This document shows, piece by piece, positions 11,322-22,493 of a DNA stretch of 64,000 bases; the stretch's first letter is position 1; each line of letters begins with the position of its first letter. A program made the translations under genes and the position numbers. A model generated the notes under the pieces. It was not told where the DNA came from. It did not search any database and saw nothing but the letters and a program-made list of their open reading frames with translations. The stretch spans positions 1 to 64,000 of the forward strand of contig JACKQL020000158.1 in NCBI GenBank assembly GCA_018296165.2, written 5' to 3'. Source of the DNA: Termitomyces sp. T153 (Eukaryota > Basidiomycota > Agaricomycetes > Agaricales > Lyophyllaceae).

Positions 11322-11507
11322 TCATGTAGCTTCCACAAACAAATTGTCTCCAAAGTGGATTTTTTGGGGTGGACTCAGCTCCTTGAACGAATTACATTTG
11401 AACCAATTTTGGTGTGGCATCATGTGGGTGGAGGCACCAGAATCTGCAATTGTGCCAGATGTAGAGGTAGGGTTAATGTTTCCAATGTAAGCCGAAATCC
11501 ATGTCAT
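11322..11507 (-). pseudogene. Copia aspartic protease remains
   Basis: The frame contains IADSGASTHMM, the active-site DSGA motif of Copia proteases, lying as expected between gag (11,552-12,501) and integrase. The catalytic Asp is intact, but the fragment is separated from both neighbours by frame changes. Confidence 0.75.
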
Positions 11508-11551
11508 TAATGCTTTAGAGACATAGGCAGACTTAGTAGTAGACTAACCTG

Positions 11552-12501
11552 CTACCCCTCCACTAGATTCATTGTCTGAGCTCTTGGGGTCCAATGAAGA
11601 GTTGTGACTTGCATGGTTTGCCTTTTCTTTCTTTTCTTTTTCCATGCTCTCCCCTTTTCTTTCTTATTATCCTTCTTTTTCAATGTTCTACAGTTGGCTG
11701 TGTTGTGCATGGAGGAGTTGTGGAACTGGCACCACATGTCCAATGTGTTTTTGAATTTTGATTTTGCATTGGAATCAGCCTTGAAAGCAGCTTTGGAGGA
11801 TGTACTTTGTTGAGCCATTGCCATGAAGGTTAACCAATTGGATAGTGTGGAGAAGGTGAGTGGTGTCCCAGGGGCAAGCAAATTTAGTACAGTGGCCTTG
11901 AATGACTCCCATACATTGTCTTCAGGTAGGGACTGTAGGAGGATGAATGTGAGGAACTTGTGATCGATTTCCTTCTTCATTGTGGTAAGCTTGGCATTGG
12001 CGGCTGACAGCGTGGAGATGTGATTACTTAGGGTAGAGGGTGATCCATCCCCTTTTAAGTTTAACATTGAAATAAAGGTATAAAAAGCACTGATGCCAAT
12101 GTTCATGTTGACATGTATTGTGACTAGTTTATCAAACATGTCCTTTGCATGTACGAGTTCCCCTATCTTGAGGGCAAGTTGATCAGACACATAAGTGATG
12201 ATGATACTGGCAGATTTTGCATTGTGAACAGCCCAACTGTCTGCATGGCGGCTGGTACCAGTTACATCGGTGAATGATGGTGTCATGGTGGTGGAAGTAA
12301 TGTCAGTTGAGGTAGCATGGTTGGGACAATGGGAGGTGCAGCAGTAGAGGTTGTTGCTGCAATTTGGGTTGGGGGGAGTGTTTGGATAACGTCCCACACC
12401 TTTTCTTGATGGAGCTTCATGGTGATATGAATCTTCCAGATCTGAAAGTTTTCTGAACCTATCAGGGTTGGGCAAGTGGTCATTGTTTCTGAATTTGACA
12501 T
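11552..12501 (-). pseudogene. Copia gag, one frameshift
   Basis: The N-terminus, frame 12,283-12,501, carries the Copia gag signature SENFQIWKIHITMKL. The rest of gag is in another frame (11,552 to about 12,300), so there is a frameshift near 12,300-12,350. The central region has the usual LNLKGDGSPSTLSNHISTL and IDHKFLTFILLQSLP motifs. A zinc-knuckle variant of the form C-x2-H-x4-H-x4-C (CQFHNSSMHNTANC) lies about 65 residues before the stop, followed by a very basic Lys-rich tail. Gag packages element RNA; here it is broken. Confidence 0.8.
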
Positions 12502-12644
12502 GATGTGTCAAAGCAATGTTGGAGTTGATGATAATTGCATGGAAATCAAGGCTTGGTCTGGATGTAAATGGTAGGATGGGATGTGTATGTCCCTTTTGAG
12601 TTCATAATTTTCTTACTCAGTGTTTAGGCAATGGGGCCCATAAC

Positions 12645-12950
12645 TCTTCAGAGTTAGAGTTTGAGTAAGGTAGTAATTTTATCTAAGTCCAAGGAGAACT
12701 CAGTATAGTACTTGTAGAGTGAATAAACTTTATATTAAATACCTAAGTCCAAGAAGGAGAACTAAGTATATCAGTAAACAATAAGTACAGTAATCAATGT
12801 TATAGTATACACACCTCAGTACAGTACTTACAGAGTGAATGAACTGAGGTGTGATCTAATCAAAAAACTTATTTGAAGTGACTGGTAAGCGAACACATGT
12901 GACATAGTAATAAGACGTGTTGAGCATCCATGGGCTTTACTCTTTAACAG
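12645..12950 (-). repeat. Candidate 5' LTR of the Copia element
   Basis: Assigned by position just upstream of the primer-binding-like site and by internal structure: the phrase aagtccaag followed by gagaact recurs, and gtacttgtagagtgaat recurs near 12,706 and 12,822, a repeated layout like the 332-base LTRs at 21,701 and 28,864. A plus-strand ...tttaaca end near 12,950 is possible. No second copy exists in the window to confirm the boundaries. Confidence 0.4.
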
Positions 12951-14080
12951 TGAAATCCCTCTGAATTTCCTCTCTGGCCATGTGATTGGATATCAATTCC
13001 ATCTTCCATTCTAGCTATAAGATATCCCAGCATAGTGGTTGAACTTTCATTGCAGAAATCATTGTGCATATGAAAGAAACCACTACCACCATAGCAGGAA
13101 TCTCAAAACCAGATTTTGACAAAGTCCAGCATATGCACATAATTAAGCAATCACACTGGCATGTTTTGAATAGAACAAAGGCTCACATTCTGCTACTTGG
13201 TTATTGATCAGCCATACTAGGATGCCTTTAAGACAGTCTGGTCCTGTTGAGTGTGAACGTGATCATGGGCTTAACCGATTAGTAGGAAAGTTAGAAGAGA
13301 TGAGAAGAAGGCAAAAACCAAAATAATGGGGTAGAACTCAGACAATGTCCACATAGCCAATGCTTGTGGCTACATGTATCTATCAAGTATTCATGAGAGA
13401 CGATGGCAAGAGAATGTGATGTGAGTGGTAATTGAAAGGGAATGGAACAATGAGATGATGATCAGACCTAAAGTTAACCTCCTCTCACTTGCCCAATCTT
13501 TCTATGATGGATGCAGCCATTATTGGTTCTTATTTGATTCCCACAGCCCTGCATGATATGGCAGGATGCAAACACTCAGTCGTTAACTACACAGTACATT
13601 AGCCAATGCTTTGTATTCACTTCTCACAGGACACTAAGAAAAGTCTGAGATTGTGCATTGCCTGGAAACATGCACTGGAGGATCCTGTCAAATTTGTTGC
13701 AATGCATAGCCTAACATCTATTACAATCTCAGCATCTGCTACAATGCAGAATTCCACTTGATTACTTAGCTCCACCTGATTACTTGAACAAAATGGAAGT
13801 CTTGGGTCAAAACTAGAATGCTCTCTTGGCTGCTGTGCAGCATCAATCACCAGGAGCCCTCACACTTGATTGATGGAGATGCGACACAGAAAACTACAAC
13901 TTCCTTCTGAATAGACCATACTACCAGTGCTCAAGTTCTAGTGATAGTAATGATTAGTTAAATCTGATGGAACTATGACAGTATTGTGATCACCCCTGTA
14001 CTCACAATACTATCACAGAGATGCTATCACTTGTAAACATAGTTTGGCTGATGAATATTCATGGAAAGCGGAGATGGAAA
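12951..14080. other. No recognisable gene
   Basis: AT-rich, CpG-poor sequence with only short frames. Its right end is the upstream region of the 7TM pseudogene at 14,191, with a TATA-like element near 14,085. Confidence 0.5.
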
Positions 14081-14082
14081 AC

Positions 14083-14099
14083 AAATATAAATAGTAAGG
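14083..14099 (+). promoter_or_regulatory. TATA-like element upstream of the 7TM pseudogene
   Basis: aaatataaatag lies about 105 bases before the ATG at 14,191, followed by a pyrimidine-rich stretch (acatctctctttcacac) typical of fungal transcription starts. This supports the chosen start of the downstream gene. Confidence 0.4.
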
Positions 14100-14190
14100 T
14101 GGCCTTGACAAGAAGCTTGCTACATTTCTCTGCCAACAATTCACTAGACATCTCTCTTTCACACAGAAGCTCAAGTATCATCCTGCACAA

Positions 14191-15502
14191 TGACACCTGA
14201 AGAATGGGAATTGATTCAATTAATGGGACAAGATTTCCTGATAAATAGTCTCATGCCCGTGACAATTACATCCTTATGTTATGGTCAATTAAAATCTTTA
14301 TGGGTTGATTGAAACACCACACTGAATAACAACTGGATACTCCACAGGTATCCTAATTCCAATCCCTGTCTTAGTTGCCTACTCCTCTGCTAGGTAGGAG
14401 TTCAAACAAGTTATGTATCTTGATCCTAACAATGTAGACCAGACGTCAGACTCAGTCTTGGAGCTTTCAATTGCAACTTGCAGCTACTTGCTTGAATATT
14501 ATTATCTTCACAGCATTGAGTGCAGTTCTGATTATGGTTGAAATCTTGGACTATACCATGCTCACAAAGAATAGTACATCCCTGGTGGAGTGTGTGATTG
14601 CCATGAATCTTGTGATTGCAAAATTAGATGTAGCAGAGAGCTGCCTTCAGCCCTTCCCTGCGAGTTTATTTTTCTCATCATCTAACAGCCAACTTCTTAC
14701 TGATCATCTCCTTAGCCAGTCATCAACGATGCATTCATCATATGGCATGCCTGGGTTGTCTTTCAAAGGTGTTGGTGGGCATTGTATTTATCAGCAGGGT
14801 CCTGTTTTACCACTCTGGGTTTGCCACCTATCTGAGAAATATTGTATACAAGCTGAGATTATACACAGTCCTTACACTTGTCTGTGTATCACTGTATTCA
14901 AATCCGAATGTGTTCCTTGCAGCTTTTGAATCCAACAATGCAACTGCAGTATTTCTGCTGATTGTTGGAACTACTATCTCATCATTGATAACCAACTTGA
15001 TTGCAAGTTCATTGCATGGACTTTATGGTGTGTTTAAATCAAGCCTTGACCCTCTTAAATTTGCATGGATTTCCTCCCTCCTAGGGGTCACATCAAATTC
15101 TTACACAAAAATCATCAAGACCAACAGCACTAGTCATCCAAAGTAAAATGCATTTTATACCTCTTGGTTGACTCAGGAGCAGTATATGCTGTGCTACAAG
15201 TAGGTATTGAAAACATCCCTGCCTATGCAAGCATTGTAAACTCTCTTGAATTCTCTCAAATTGTGACAGCCATTTCAACTAGTCCTGATGAAGTTGTTGG
15301 AAGTATTATCACCATTGTCTTCAATAGCATCTATCATCCATTTTCAGTATGTGTAATCTTTTCCCTACTTTCTATATGCTGTGAAACTATACAGGTTGTC
15401 TATCTGGCATTGACAATCTTCCTCATCCATGGCCCATTTTCAATTGTTGGTGTAAATGAGACTGTGTGCTTAGTTCAAATTTCCTCCCAGAACACTTTAT
15501 AA
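14191..15502 (+). pseudogene. Orphan seven-transmembrane protein pseudogene
   Basis: The first exon starts MTPEEWELIQLMGQDFLINS and ends near 14,280, where a GT-AG intron of about 66 nt (gtcaatta to ccacag) fits. Downstream, alternating frames hold the hallmarks of the large mushroom-specific 7TM family: INDAFIIWHAWVVF near 14,720-14,760, long hydrophobic segments at 14,742-15,110, and near 15,160-15,350 a segment like VDSGAVYAVLQVGIENIP. Stops and frame changes in nearly every block show it is dead. The family's role is unknown; these are integral membrane proteins, plausibly of the plasma membrane. TATA and start region remain recognisable, so inactivation appears to be in the coding region. 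Confidence 0.6.
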
Positions 15503-16749
15503 GATCATATTAGAATACTTAGGATATTACCATTTGTATGAAATACAAGAAACATCAGTACTCTATAGATAATTCCACATGGACTACTCCAATGATCTTT
15601 GCATGCTGATGAGTGTTCTTTAGCATCATAATTTAGATTGCTTGTCATAACAGAAATGTGATCTGGCATCTGGCTATTACATGTTCTTGAACCTTTCAAT
15701 TCTTTTTCTTGTGCTCCAAACTTTTTTACTGCCTTACATCTCATTTTTAGTGTTATAAAGCCTAGTTCAGTGCACCCTTTTTATCTGGTTGCAGAAAGGC
15801 TAATACACCTACTTGTCTCCTGGGCCCTCTAAGTAGAGTCACCAAAACCTCTGACTAGAATGGAATACACAAGTTGTCTCTGAGACCAATGATATCTAAA
15901 TATTTTGGAAGGACCTTGAGGAAATTCTGAACTAGCTTCTAGAATGGCTTTTGGTAATCTTGTCAAATTCTGGAAAAATATCTGATAACAACAGTTTGTG
16001 TGATTTTCAACAAGTATTTCTTGATAAGCTTCAGCTTTGGAGGCTATGGCTCAATTGCACAGCCAGCAAGAGGGGGATCTGAAAGCTATTTAGCATCTAC
16101 AAGAAGTTCTATAGTGCTAGCTACTCAACTGGCAGAGGGAGATCCAAAGATAACAAGTCTAAGGATATCCTATGCCAGCTTTTGAAAAACCCATGTTAGA
16201 GATTCTGAGAAAAACCCTCCTCAACATCTGAAACCATAGTCAAATTCAAAAATGGAAATTCATCATAAACAAGCCAAAGCTACAGCCTCAGAGCATGTGA
16301 TGAAATTGAACTGATACTGTTGAGTAGTCTTGGGTTGAGAATACTAATGCCTCAAGGATGTGAGGATGGGGATCAGAGATGGGCTCAAAATAAGGAAAAT
16401 GAGACTGGGGTAAAAAAAATGGGTACTCTCCTGACAGTTTCTAGAAAATTCTAATTAAGAGATTATGAAATGATTTTCCAAAGGTGTACTTGTTTGAAGT
16501 CACATGATGTAATGGAGCATTCTAGATAGGCCTCAATTATACAACTAAATGTAATGTAGGGGGATCTTCAATAGAGGTACCCTGAATGTTGTAGGCTGCA
16601 ACTGGCATGTACTGAGTGACCAGAGCACACATAATGTGGGTGCTGCTTACTAACATGACCCATTCATTAACACCTTTCTTGTATTTCAAGTGATCCTTTA
16701 GTTTATATGGTACAGCTTTGGATTTCACATTACTATGTTTTTTCAGAAT
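15503..16749. other. Gene-free stretch with one dispersed repeat
   Basis: No gene is supported. A repeat shared with 58,530-58,760 lies at 16,025-16,265. A minus-strand frame at 16,537-16,752 has no recognisable content. Confidence 0.5.
16025..16265 (+). repeat. Dispersed repeat, partner inverted at 58,530-58,760
   Basis: The two copies align over about 230 bases in opposite orientation, sharing blocks such as tctacaagaagttcta and tgctagctactca plus a duplicated ggcagagggaga motif. Similarity stops abruptly at both ends. The element class is unknown. Confidence 0.6.
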
Positions 16750-16833
16750 CATGAAGCATGCATGAAGATATCAAGTGAGGACTTACAAAGGGCATCATCT
16801 GTACAAACATTTGTAGAACTAGAAAGGTGGCAC

Positions 16834-17445
16834 TTAGGTCAGGATTCCATCTTGGAGGGCCCATTCATCTGTGTGGACTGCCTTGGCACCAATGGTATGC
16901 TCCAACTTCAGCATCTGAGCTGCTTGTGGCACAGGTTCCTCCTGCTGACTGTCCCAATTACTCTGCCATATGTCCCAGAGAATGTCCAATTCTGCTCCCT
17001 CAACAGCTAGACCCTCCATGGCTCGGATTACAAACAGTTCAGAGCAGAGGAGCACAATGTTGCTGTTATCCTCCTTCCCTGTGCCATGGTCTGCTCTCTG
17101 GGATGGGGCATCTGGTTTCCCCATGCTTCAGCCAGGCTTGTAGTGCAAAGAGAAGTCAAAGTTGACAAGGTGAAGAGACCACCAGGCCTGTTGGCAATTG
17201 AGCTTCTTGACTGTCTGGAAGTGTTTGAGATTCTTGTGATCTGTCCAGACCTGAAACTTGGGCCATACACCTTCCAGGAAGTGCTGCCACTCCTTGAATG
17301 ACTGGATGATGGCCAGCATCTCCTTGTCATGGATCTTCTAGTTCTGCTCCACTGCATTCAGGCTCTTGGAGTAAAAGGCCACCAGATGCCACTTTCCATT
17401 CTCCAGAGATTGCTGTGAGAGAACAGCCCCAGTGGCTTGTCACTG
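16834..17445 (-). pseudogene. Gypsy RNase H and integrase N-terminal remains
   Basis: The sense runs TGAVLSQQSLENGKWHLV, then FYSKSLNAVEQN, then (frame 17,128-17,319) MLAIIQSFKEWQHFLEG and VWTDHKNLKHFQ, the usual Gypsy RNase H with the TDHKNL motif. The frame at 16,834-17,124 continues with GKPDAPSQRADHGTG, the tether before integrase. Stops and frame changes occur between blocks, and the integrase zinc finger and core are absent. Confidence 0.75.
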
Positions 17446-17449
17446 AGCA

Positions 17450-18437
17450 TCAATTTTGGCAATCTTGGACTGAGCAGCAGCTGACTATTTTGACATAACA
17501 CAAGTCACGACACTTAGCATATAGAGCCTAGCCCCAAGGTATGAAACAACATAGCCTTTGCATGAGATTTTAGTGACCACCAGACTTGCTGATTACAAGG
17601 AACATCATGAGGAGTCTGGACTTTGGGTCTAGAACAACAAGGCTGAGACCTTTTGTAGTGACAATCACTAGCAACTTCTTGCCAACAACCTGGCTTTCTC
17701 CTACTGAGTATGGACATATTGCCAGGTGTGCAATTTCTGACTTATCATTTCTCTTGTCTAGCTTACAAACATACTTAAATGGCATCTACACTTCAGGTAT
17801 TGACACCCATACTATACCTTTAAACAGTATAAATACTGCCTGTACATAGGCACTTAATCATCAAATCAAGTCCTACCATTAAATCTCACCCTTATCAAAT
17901 CATGCTACTCTCTCTATCTTTAAGCTTACCAGCTTAAGATTACATTTTGTCTCTATTGCTTACTGTCTCCCTCTCTATCCCTCAACAATGACTTAGTGAC
18001 AAGCCTTGCCAACCTCATCAACTTTGTGTAGCACCAATTATGGGTGTCCTTAGCATTATTTTCAAATCAGCAAAGCTAGCAGCTGCAGTTAGCAATTAGT
18101 TTGCATTCATCCTCCTTTCAGTCTTTCATCATCACCATTCCCCATTCCCTACCAAACACCTCTTACACTGTTTAAGTTCACTTGGTCTTAGCAACACTTT
18201 TGCCTTCATTGGTTTTCCTATTTGCTCAGCAACTTCTTGTTACTGCCTAGCAATTTTTAGGCTAGCAATAGCAATTCCTTCCACTTCACACCCAAACCAA
18301 CATTGGCTCTCATTCTCTGGAATGGTTACTGACTGGCCCTCAATTATTAACTTCCTACTGCCAGCTACCCTATCTAGTGACTAGTGTTATGTCTTCTTAG
18401 GTGCTTGCATGGCACTAGGCAGCATAGGAGCACATCA
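17450..18437 (+). mobile_element. Solo LTR of a third family, nested in the Gypsy fragment
   Basis: It matches the LTR at 25,582-26,632 over its length, including gcagcagctgactattt near the start, the TATA context gtataaatactgcctgtac near 17,825, and the terminus gcataggagcacatca. It interrupts the Gypsy pol between ITPDSLM and ATGAVLSQ. The right end is clear (18,437, followed by atgag); the left end is approximate because host and LTR sequence look alike there. Confidence 0.7.
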
Positions 18438-18977
18438 ATGAGTCTGGAGTTATAGTGCACTTGAGAGTGTCAAAGGCTGTCTGCTCTGGAGGTCCCCAAC
18501 TCCACATAACATCCTTTCCTGTGAGGTCAAATAGCAGACAGGCATGGTGCAAGAAGTCCTGGATGAATCTCTGGTGGAAGTTTGCAAAGCCAAGGAACAC
18601 CTGCACCTCCTTCTTGTTCTTAGGTTGTTGATGAGCTCAGAGATAAGGGGAAGGGGGTAATGGTTCTTCACTGTCATGGCATTGAGAACTCAGTAGTCCT
18701 GGGCCAGTTGGAGTGAGCCATCCTTCTTCTTGATGAAGAAGACCAGAGAAGCCATCAGAGACTTGGAAGGGTGGATACAACTGGAGTCCAGGTTTTCTTG
18801 CAGGAATGCATTGAGCTCATCCTGCTCCCTGAGCACAAGCAGGTAGATCTTACAGCTAGAGGGTGTGGAATCTGGCAGCAGTTCAATGGCATGGTCCCAC
18901 CTCTTGCACTCTAGAAGCAAGTCAAATGAGGCTTTGGAGAACACATCCTCAAATGTATGGAGGTAGGGAGGTACCAC
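18415..18977 (-). pseudogene. Gypsy reverse transcriptase with deleted palm
   Basis: The frame at 18,690-18,977 carries the N-terminal RT part (VPPYLHTFEDVFSKASFD and FFIKKKDGSLQLAQDY). The next frame has MTVKNHYPLPLISELINNL and then jumps directly to VFLGFANFHQRFIQDF. The segment that normally lies between, containing the LDIR and YLDDIL catalytic boxes, is missing, so roughly 100 or more residues are deleted near 18,625. Confidence 0.75.
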
Positions 18978-19336
18978 ATCCCAGAACTCTCAGGGCATGG
19001 CATTGGCAGCAAATGCCTGGGCCAGCCACTGGGACATGGTCTGGCTAGGCTTGATCTCCACAATGGAGGGTGGCAGGTGTACAGTGGTAGCATAGATCTG
19101 ATCTCCCACATCTACTGCTTCATCCAGGAACTCTGGCTCATGTTTGCCACCAAACTCCCTTCCACACTCCTCCTTAGGGGCTCTGCCACCACTCCAGTCA
19201 TCTAGCACAACATGTGTGGATGGCTGCATGTTCTGGCTGCATGTTCTTGAACTCAGGCCCAGTGCTCTGCCCTGTCCTCCACAGCACAGGTGGAGCACTT
19301 CCAGGGGCACCTGCTCATGGTTACCTCTCCTTTGGT

Positions 19337-19638
19337 CTAATCAACCTCAGGGTTGTGCTCACAGAGCCACGTGAAACCAAGGATCATGTTCTGCCTACCC
19401 AGGCTAGTGATGGCAAACAAGGTGCACTCTGCATGGTTCTGATAGCAGAGGACCAGGTCAACCACAGAGTTGATGATGCCTGCTTTGTTAGGCATTCTGT
19501 CAATATTGTAGACTGGGATGGACTTGGGGAGGAGTTGTGTGGTTAGGCCATGGCATTTGACAAACTCCAAGTCCAGAAACAGTCCTGTTGCTCCTCTATC
19601 CAGAAGAGCTGTGACTCTGCAGGTTTGCTGGGTGTCTA
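19337..19638 (-). pseudogene. Gypsy aspartic protease fragment fused to NLR sequence
   Basis: A single open frame (19,337-19,819) reads NLR sequence (PSYLVVIDALD) and then switches at about 19,638 to Gypsy protease sequence: TALLDRGATGLFLDLEF, where the active-site DSG reads DRG, ending with MILGFTWLCEHNPEVDW. The junction lies just after the NACHT Walker B motif. It is a chimera created by insertion or recombination, not an evolved fusion with evidence of function. Confidence 0.75.
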
Positions 19639-21313
19639 AGGCATCAATAACTACCAAGTATGAAGGTAAATTTCTGGTTTCTTTACTAGTAGAGAGCTGC
19701 CAAGGCTCAACTAAGAGGTCATTCATCTGCTTATTCAGTTTGTTAACTGATTCAAGCTTGTTGACAGCAAAAAGAGACTGTAAAAATGACTTGGAATGAT
19801 GAGCAAGCTGATAGACCAATGTAGGAATGATGTTGGCCCTGCTTCTTGCATCTTCAAACTGTCAAGAACAAAAGAAAGAGGCCTGCAAGATGTTTAACCC
19901 TTTGTTATCATCATCAAAGTGTTCTGCTACTGAGCAGGCAATAGTTGACTTTCCAGACTCAGCTGGACCAGTTAGCCAGAAGACCTGTGGACTGGTGGGT
20001 GAAGAATCCTCTGCCCACTCATATAGCTGCTTGAGTATTCTTACACATGTTCCTTCAATACAGGGTGCACAAACCACAGTAGCATCATTGAGAATAGCAT
20101 CATATGGTGCTTTCTTAGAGTAGTCCCAATTGTGCAATTTCAGTTGCTAAGGAACAAATTAGCTCAAGATAATCATGAACTTCTCACAAAAACATACAGA
20201 AACAAGATCATGCAAAGAACTTATATTCCTGTCAATGTTCAAGTTCATTTGAAGCTAACAGAGGATTCCAATGTCAGCACTGCTCCATTGCAAACTTTAT
20301 AAGTCACATACAACAAAATTCTCTATCTCTTTGTCAATCTGTTTGAAGATCTTTTGAACTTTGGTATTGTCCTGTTCATTTTCCAAGATCTTTTTCCATA
20401 TTGATGTCTCAGATATTGCCTTCAGCCCAACAATCTTCTCAAGTGACCTGCATAATATTAGAATTGAAATGTTCTAGGATGAATGCCATGCTCACTGTGC
20501 AAATTCCTCAGTTATTGATCTGAACTTTGCATCTTTGTTATCTACTTCCAACAAACCTGAGTTGACAACTTCAAGGCGTCTTGCAGTCTGAGTAAAGAGC
20601 TCCTGCAGTGCATTTTGATTGTCAGAAATGGCCTAGATTTGATGTTAACTTGTACAAAGTAAATATAGAAGGTGATGAGGGCATACATTTCCAAGGTCAA
20701 TGAGAACATTGACAGCAGCAATATGTGTCTTGACAGGGGTGCCTTCCAGTACCTTCTCAACCTTCTTGAGCACCATCTGCATGCCATGCCAAGCTGATTT
20801 AGCAAGATGACCTGACAGGAAAAATCATGTTTCACATTTATTGCTCAAAACTGGCTTACTTACCTTGTCCATTATCAGTGGGCGTCAAATTCATCTGAGG
20901 GACATCTACTCTGATTCCTCCAGATTCTGTGAAGGCATTAAAGCAGTTGTGTGCTGGATGATATTATTATAGTTACTCAGTTCTTCATGATCTCTCATGC
21001 CTACCTGAACATCTGATGTGTGTGCAATGTCAAAACCTTGATAAGGACTTGCTCAGATTTCATTCATGGTTGTGAAGTTCAGATGTGCTTACCATAATCC
21101 CTTGCTGGACTTACTACAACAGGAGGTTGGTTGGTCACACTGCTTCCTGACTCAACTGCACAAGACAAATCAGTGAATACAGTTGCATTAGATGCTCTGG
21201 CATCTAATACTTGCATCCCATCTGATTCTGTATCATGCACACTGCTGCCTCACAGAGGGGCAGGGGAGCTTCTCCTTCACAACATGACATTTGGATTTCT
21301 GAGGATTGGCCAT
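19639..21313 (-). pseudogene. Truncated NLR (NACHT) paralogue
   Basis: This is a diverged copy of the first part of the NLR gene at 44,197-49,389, alignable across exons and introns from the start codon (21,311-21,313, MANPQKSK) to just after Walker B. The Walker A box reads GPAESGKST where the intact gene has GPAGSGKST. Many CpG sites of the other copy are TpG or CpA here, and the N-terminal exon has a stop and frame damage. Everything downstream (rest of NACHT, linker, WD40 repeats) is replaced by a Gypsy fragment. The homology continues upstream to 21,700, where a Copia element is inserted. Confidence 0.8.
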
Positions 21314-21700
21314 GGTGGTCTGTGAGAGAGCTGTTGCATGGGATGTCAAGTCATCTCAAGCCTCATTGTGATGTTCTATTGTTTGACAAGATTCCATGCA
21401 GTTCCACAGTTATGGAAGTGCTGTGGAGATGATGCTTTTATCTGTTGATGCATGAGGCCTGCAAAGTCTCATACCATTGTTGGACTCCTCCTGTTTGATC
21501 AATTTCTCTCATTGAAGACTGAATTCCCAAGACATTATTGACACTAGTGATGCTTCTGCCTGCTCAATTCTCTGGTTATTGTGGACCATACTTCTAATCT
21601 GGGAGACTGAGTAAAGAAACCAAACTAGTACTGACATGGTAGCCTGATGTGTCTGGTTCTTGTTTCTCATCTGATGCTGTTGCCATGGTCAGGTTACATC

Positions 21701-22032
21701 TGTTAGAAATCAGACCTAAGAACAAGTATGAGTTTACTCCCTCAGTCCAATGTAAGTGACTATATTTGACTGTACCTAAGAACAAGTATGAGTTTACTCT
21801 ATGGTGCAGTCAGTAACATGTGGTATTTCTAATGTTGTAATGCAATGTGCCCCTCAGTCACTTACATTGGACTGAGGGGTTCTACTACATCTGTCCAATA
21901 TATATATGTCCTTGGTAGACAATGCATACATTGTCTACCAAGTGGTAATGAGTGGCACAATGCAAGTGCAGTGGCCCTATGTGATGGGTGGCCAGTGTCT
22001 GTGTGATATGTCCAAAGTCCAAAAGTCCAACA
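21701..22032 (-). repeat. Copia 3' LTR
   Basis: 332 bases, TG...CA, nearly identical to the copy at 28,864-29,194. It contains the internal direct repeat acctaagaacaagtatgag twice. A polypurine gaggaggag tract (minus strand) adjoins its inner edge at about 22,033. The left flank acatc is the target duplication. Confidence 0.9.
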
Positions 22033-22490
22033 CTCCTCCTCACCACAGACACTCCTCCTCTTATGGGATCATGGCATTTATCTAAGACCAAGACAGAGGC
22101 ATAGATGCAGGAATGCCAGAGTGGAAAGGGCCTTTGTAAAGATGTTGGCTGTGTTCTCTTTTGAAGGAACTCATAACAGGCTGATTTCACCAGATTGGAC
22201 TTGCTCACATAAAAAATGATACTTAATATCCACATGTTTTACTTGTGCATGTAGGAGCAGGTCTTCAGATAATGCAATCATGGAATTGTTATTGCAAAAC
22301 ATGGGTGTTGGTGTGTCAGTTAGGTCATAGCTGATGTCTTTAAGTAGGGCTCAGAGCCAGATACACTCTTGGGTTGAAGGCTGCCATGTATTCAGCTTTG
22401 CATGATGAGGCAGCCACCATTCACTGTTTCCTGACTGCCCAGGATATGCTTCCTGATCTAAGGTCACAGGTGTATCCCCCAATGCTGATA
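22033..22490 (-). pseudogene. Copia RNase H, C-terminal part
   Basis: Minus-strand sequence reads GGYTCDLRSGSISW, then a stop, MVAASSCKAEYMA (compare TVA-S-EAEYMA) and further RNase H tail. It joins, across the nested LTR, to FTDSDWASCPNT at about 23,500-23,540. The catalytic Glu and Asp context is partly kept, but stops interrupt it. Confidence 0.65.
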
Positions 22491-22493
22491 CGA

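Larger units (their letters stand above)
8141..12950 (-). mobile_element. Decayed Copia (Ty1-type) retrotransposon, 3' LTR not found
   Basis: The coding order on the minus strand is gag, protease, integrase, reverse transcriptase, RNase H, which defines Copia rather than Gypsy. A candidate 5' LTR lies at about 12,645-12,950, next to a primer-binding-like gttatgggcccc at 12,631-12,644 that resembles the half-tRNA-iMet type site of Copia elements. The 3' LTR and the end of RNase H are missing or unrecognisable. Multiple frameshifts and lost catalytic residues make it non-autonomous. Confidence 0.8.
16750..19638 (-). mobile_element. Gypsy (Ty3-type) pol fragment, no LTRs of its own
   Basis: The minus-strand order protease, RT, RNase H, start of integrase identifies Ty3/Gypsy. 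The right edge abuts NLR coding sequence at 19,638, and the left edge fades out near 16,750 at the beginning of integrase. A foreign LTR is nested at about 17,450-18,437. The RT palm is deleted (see 18,415-18,977). Confidence 0.75.
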
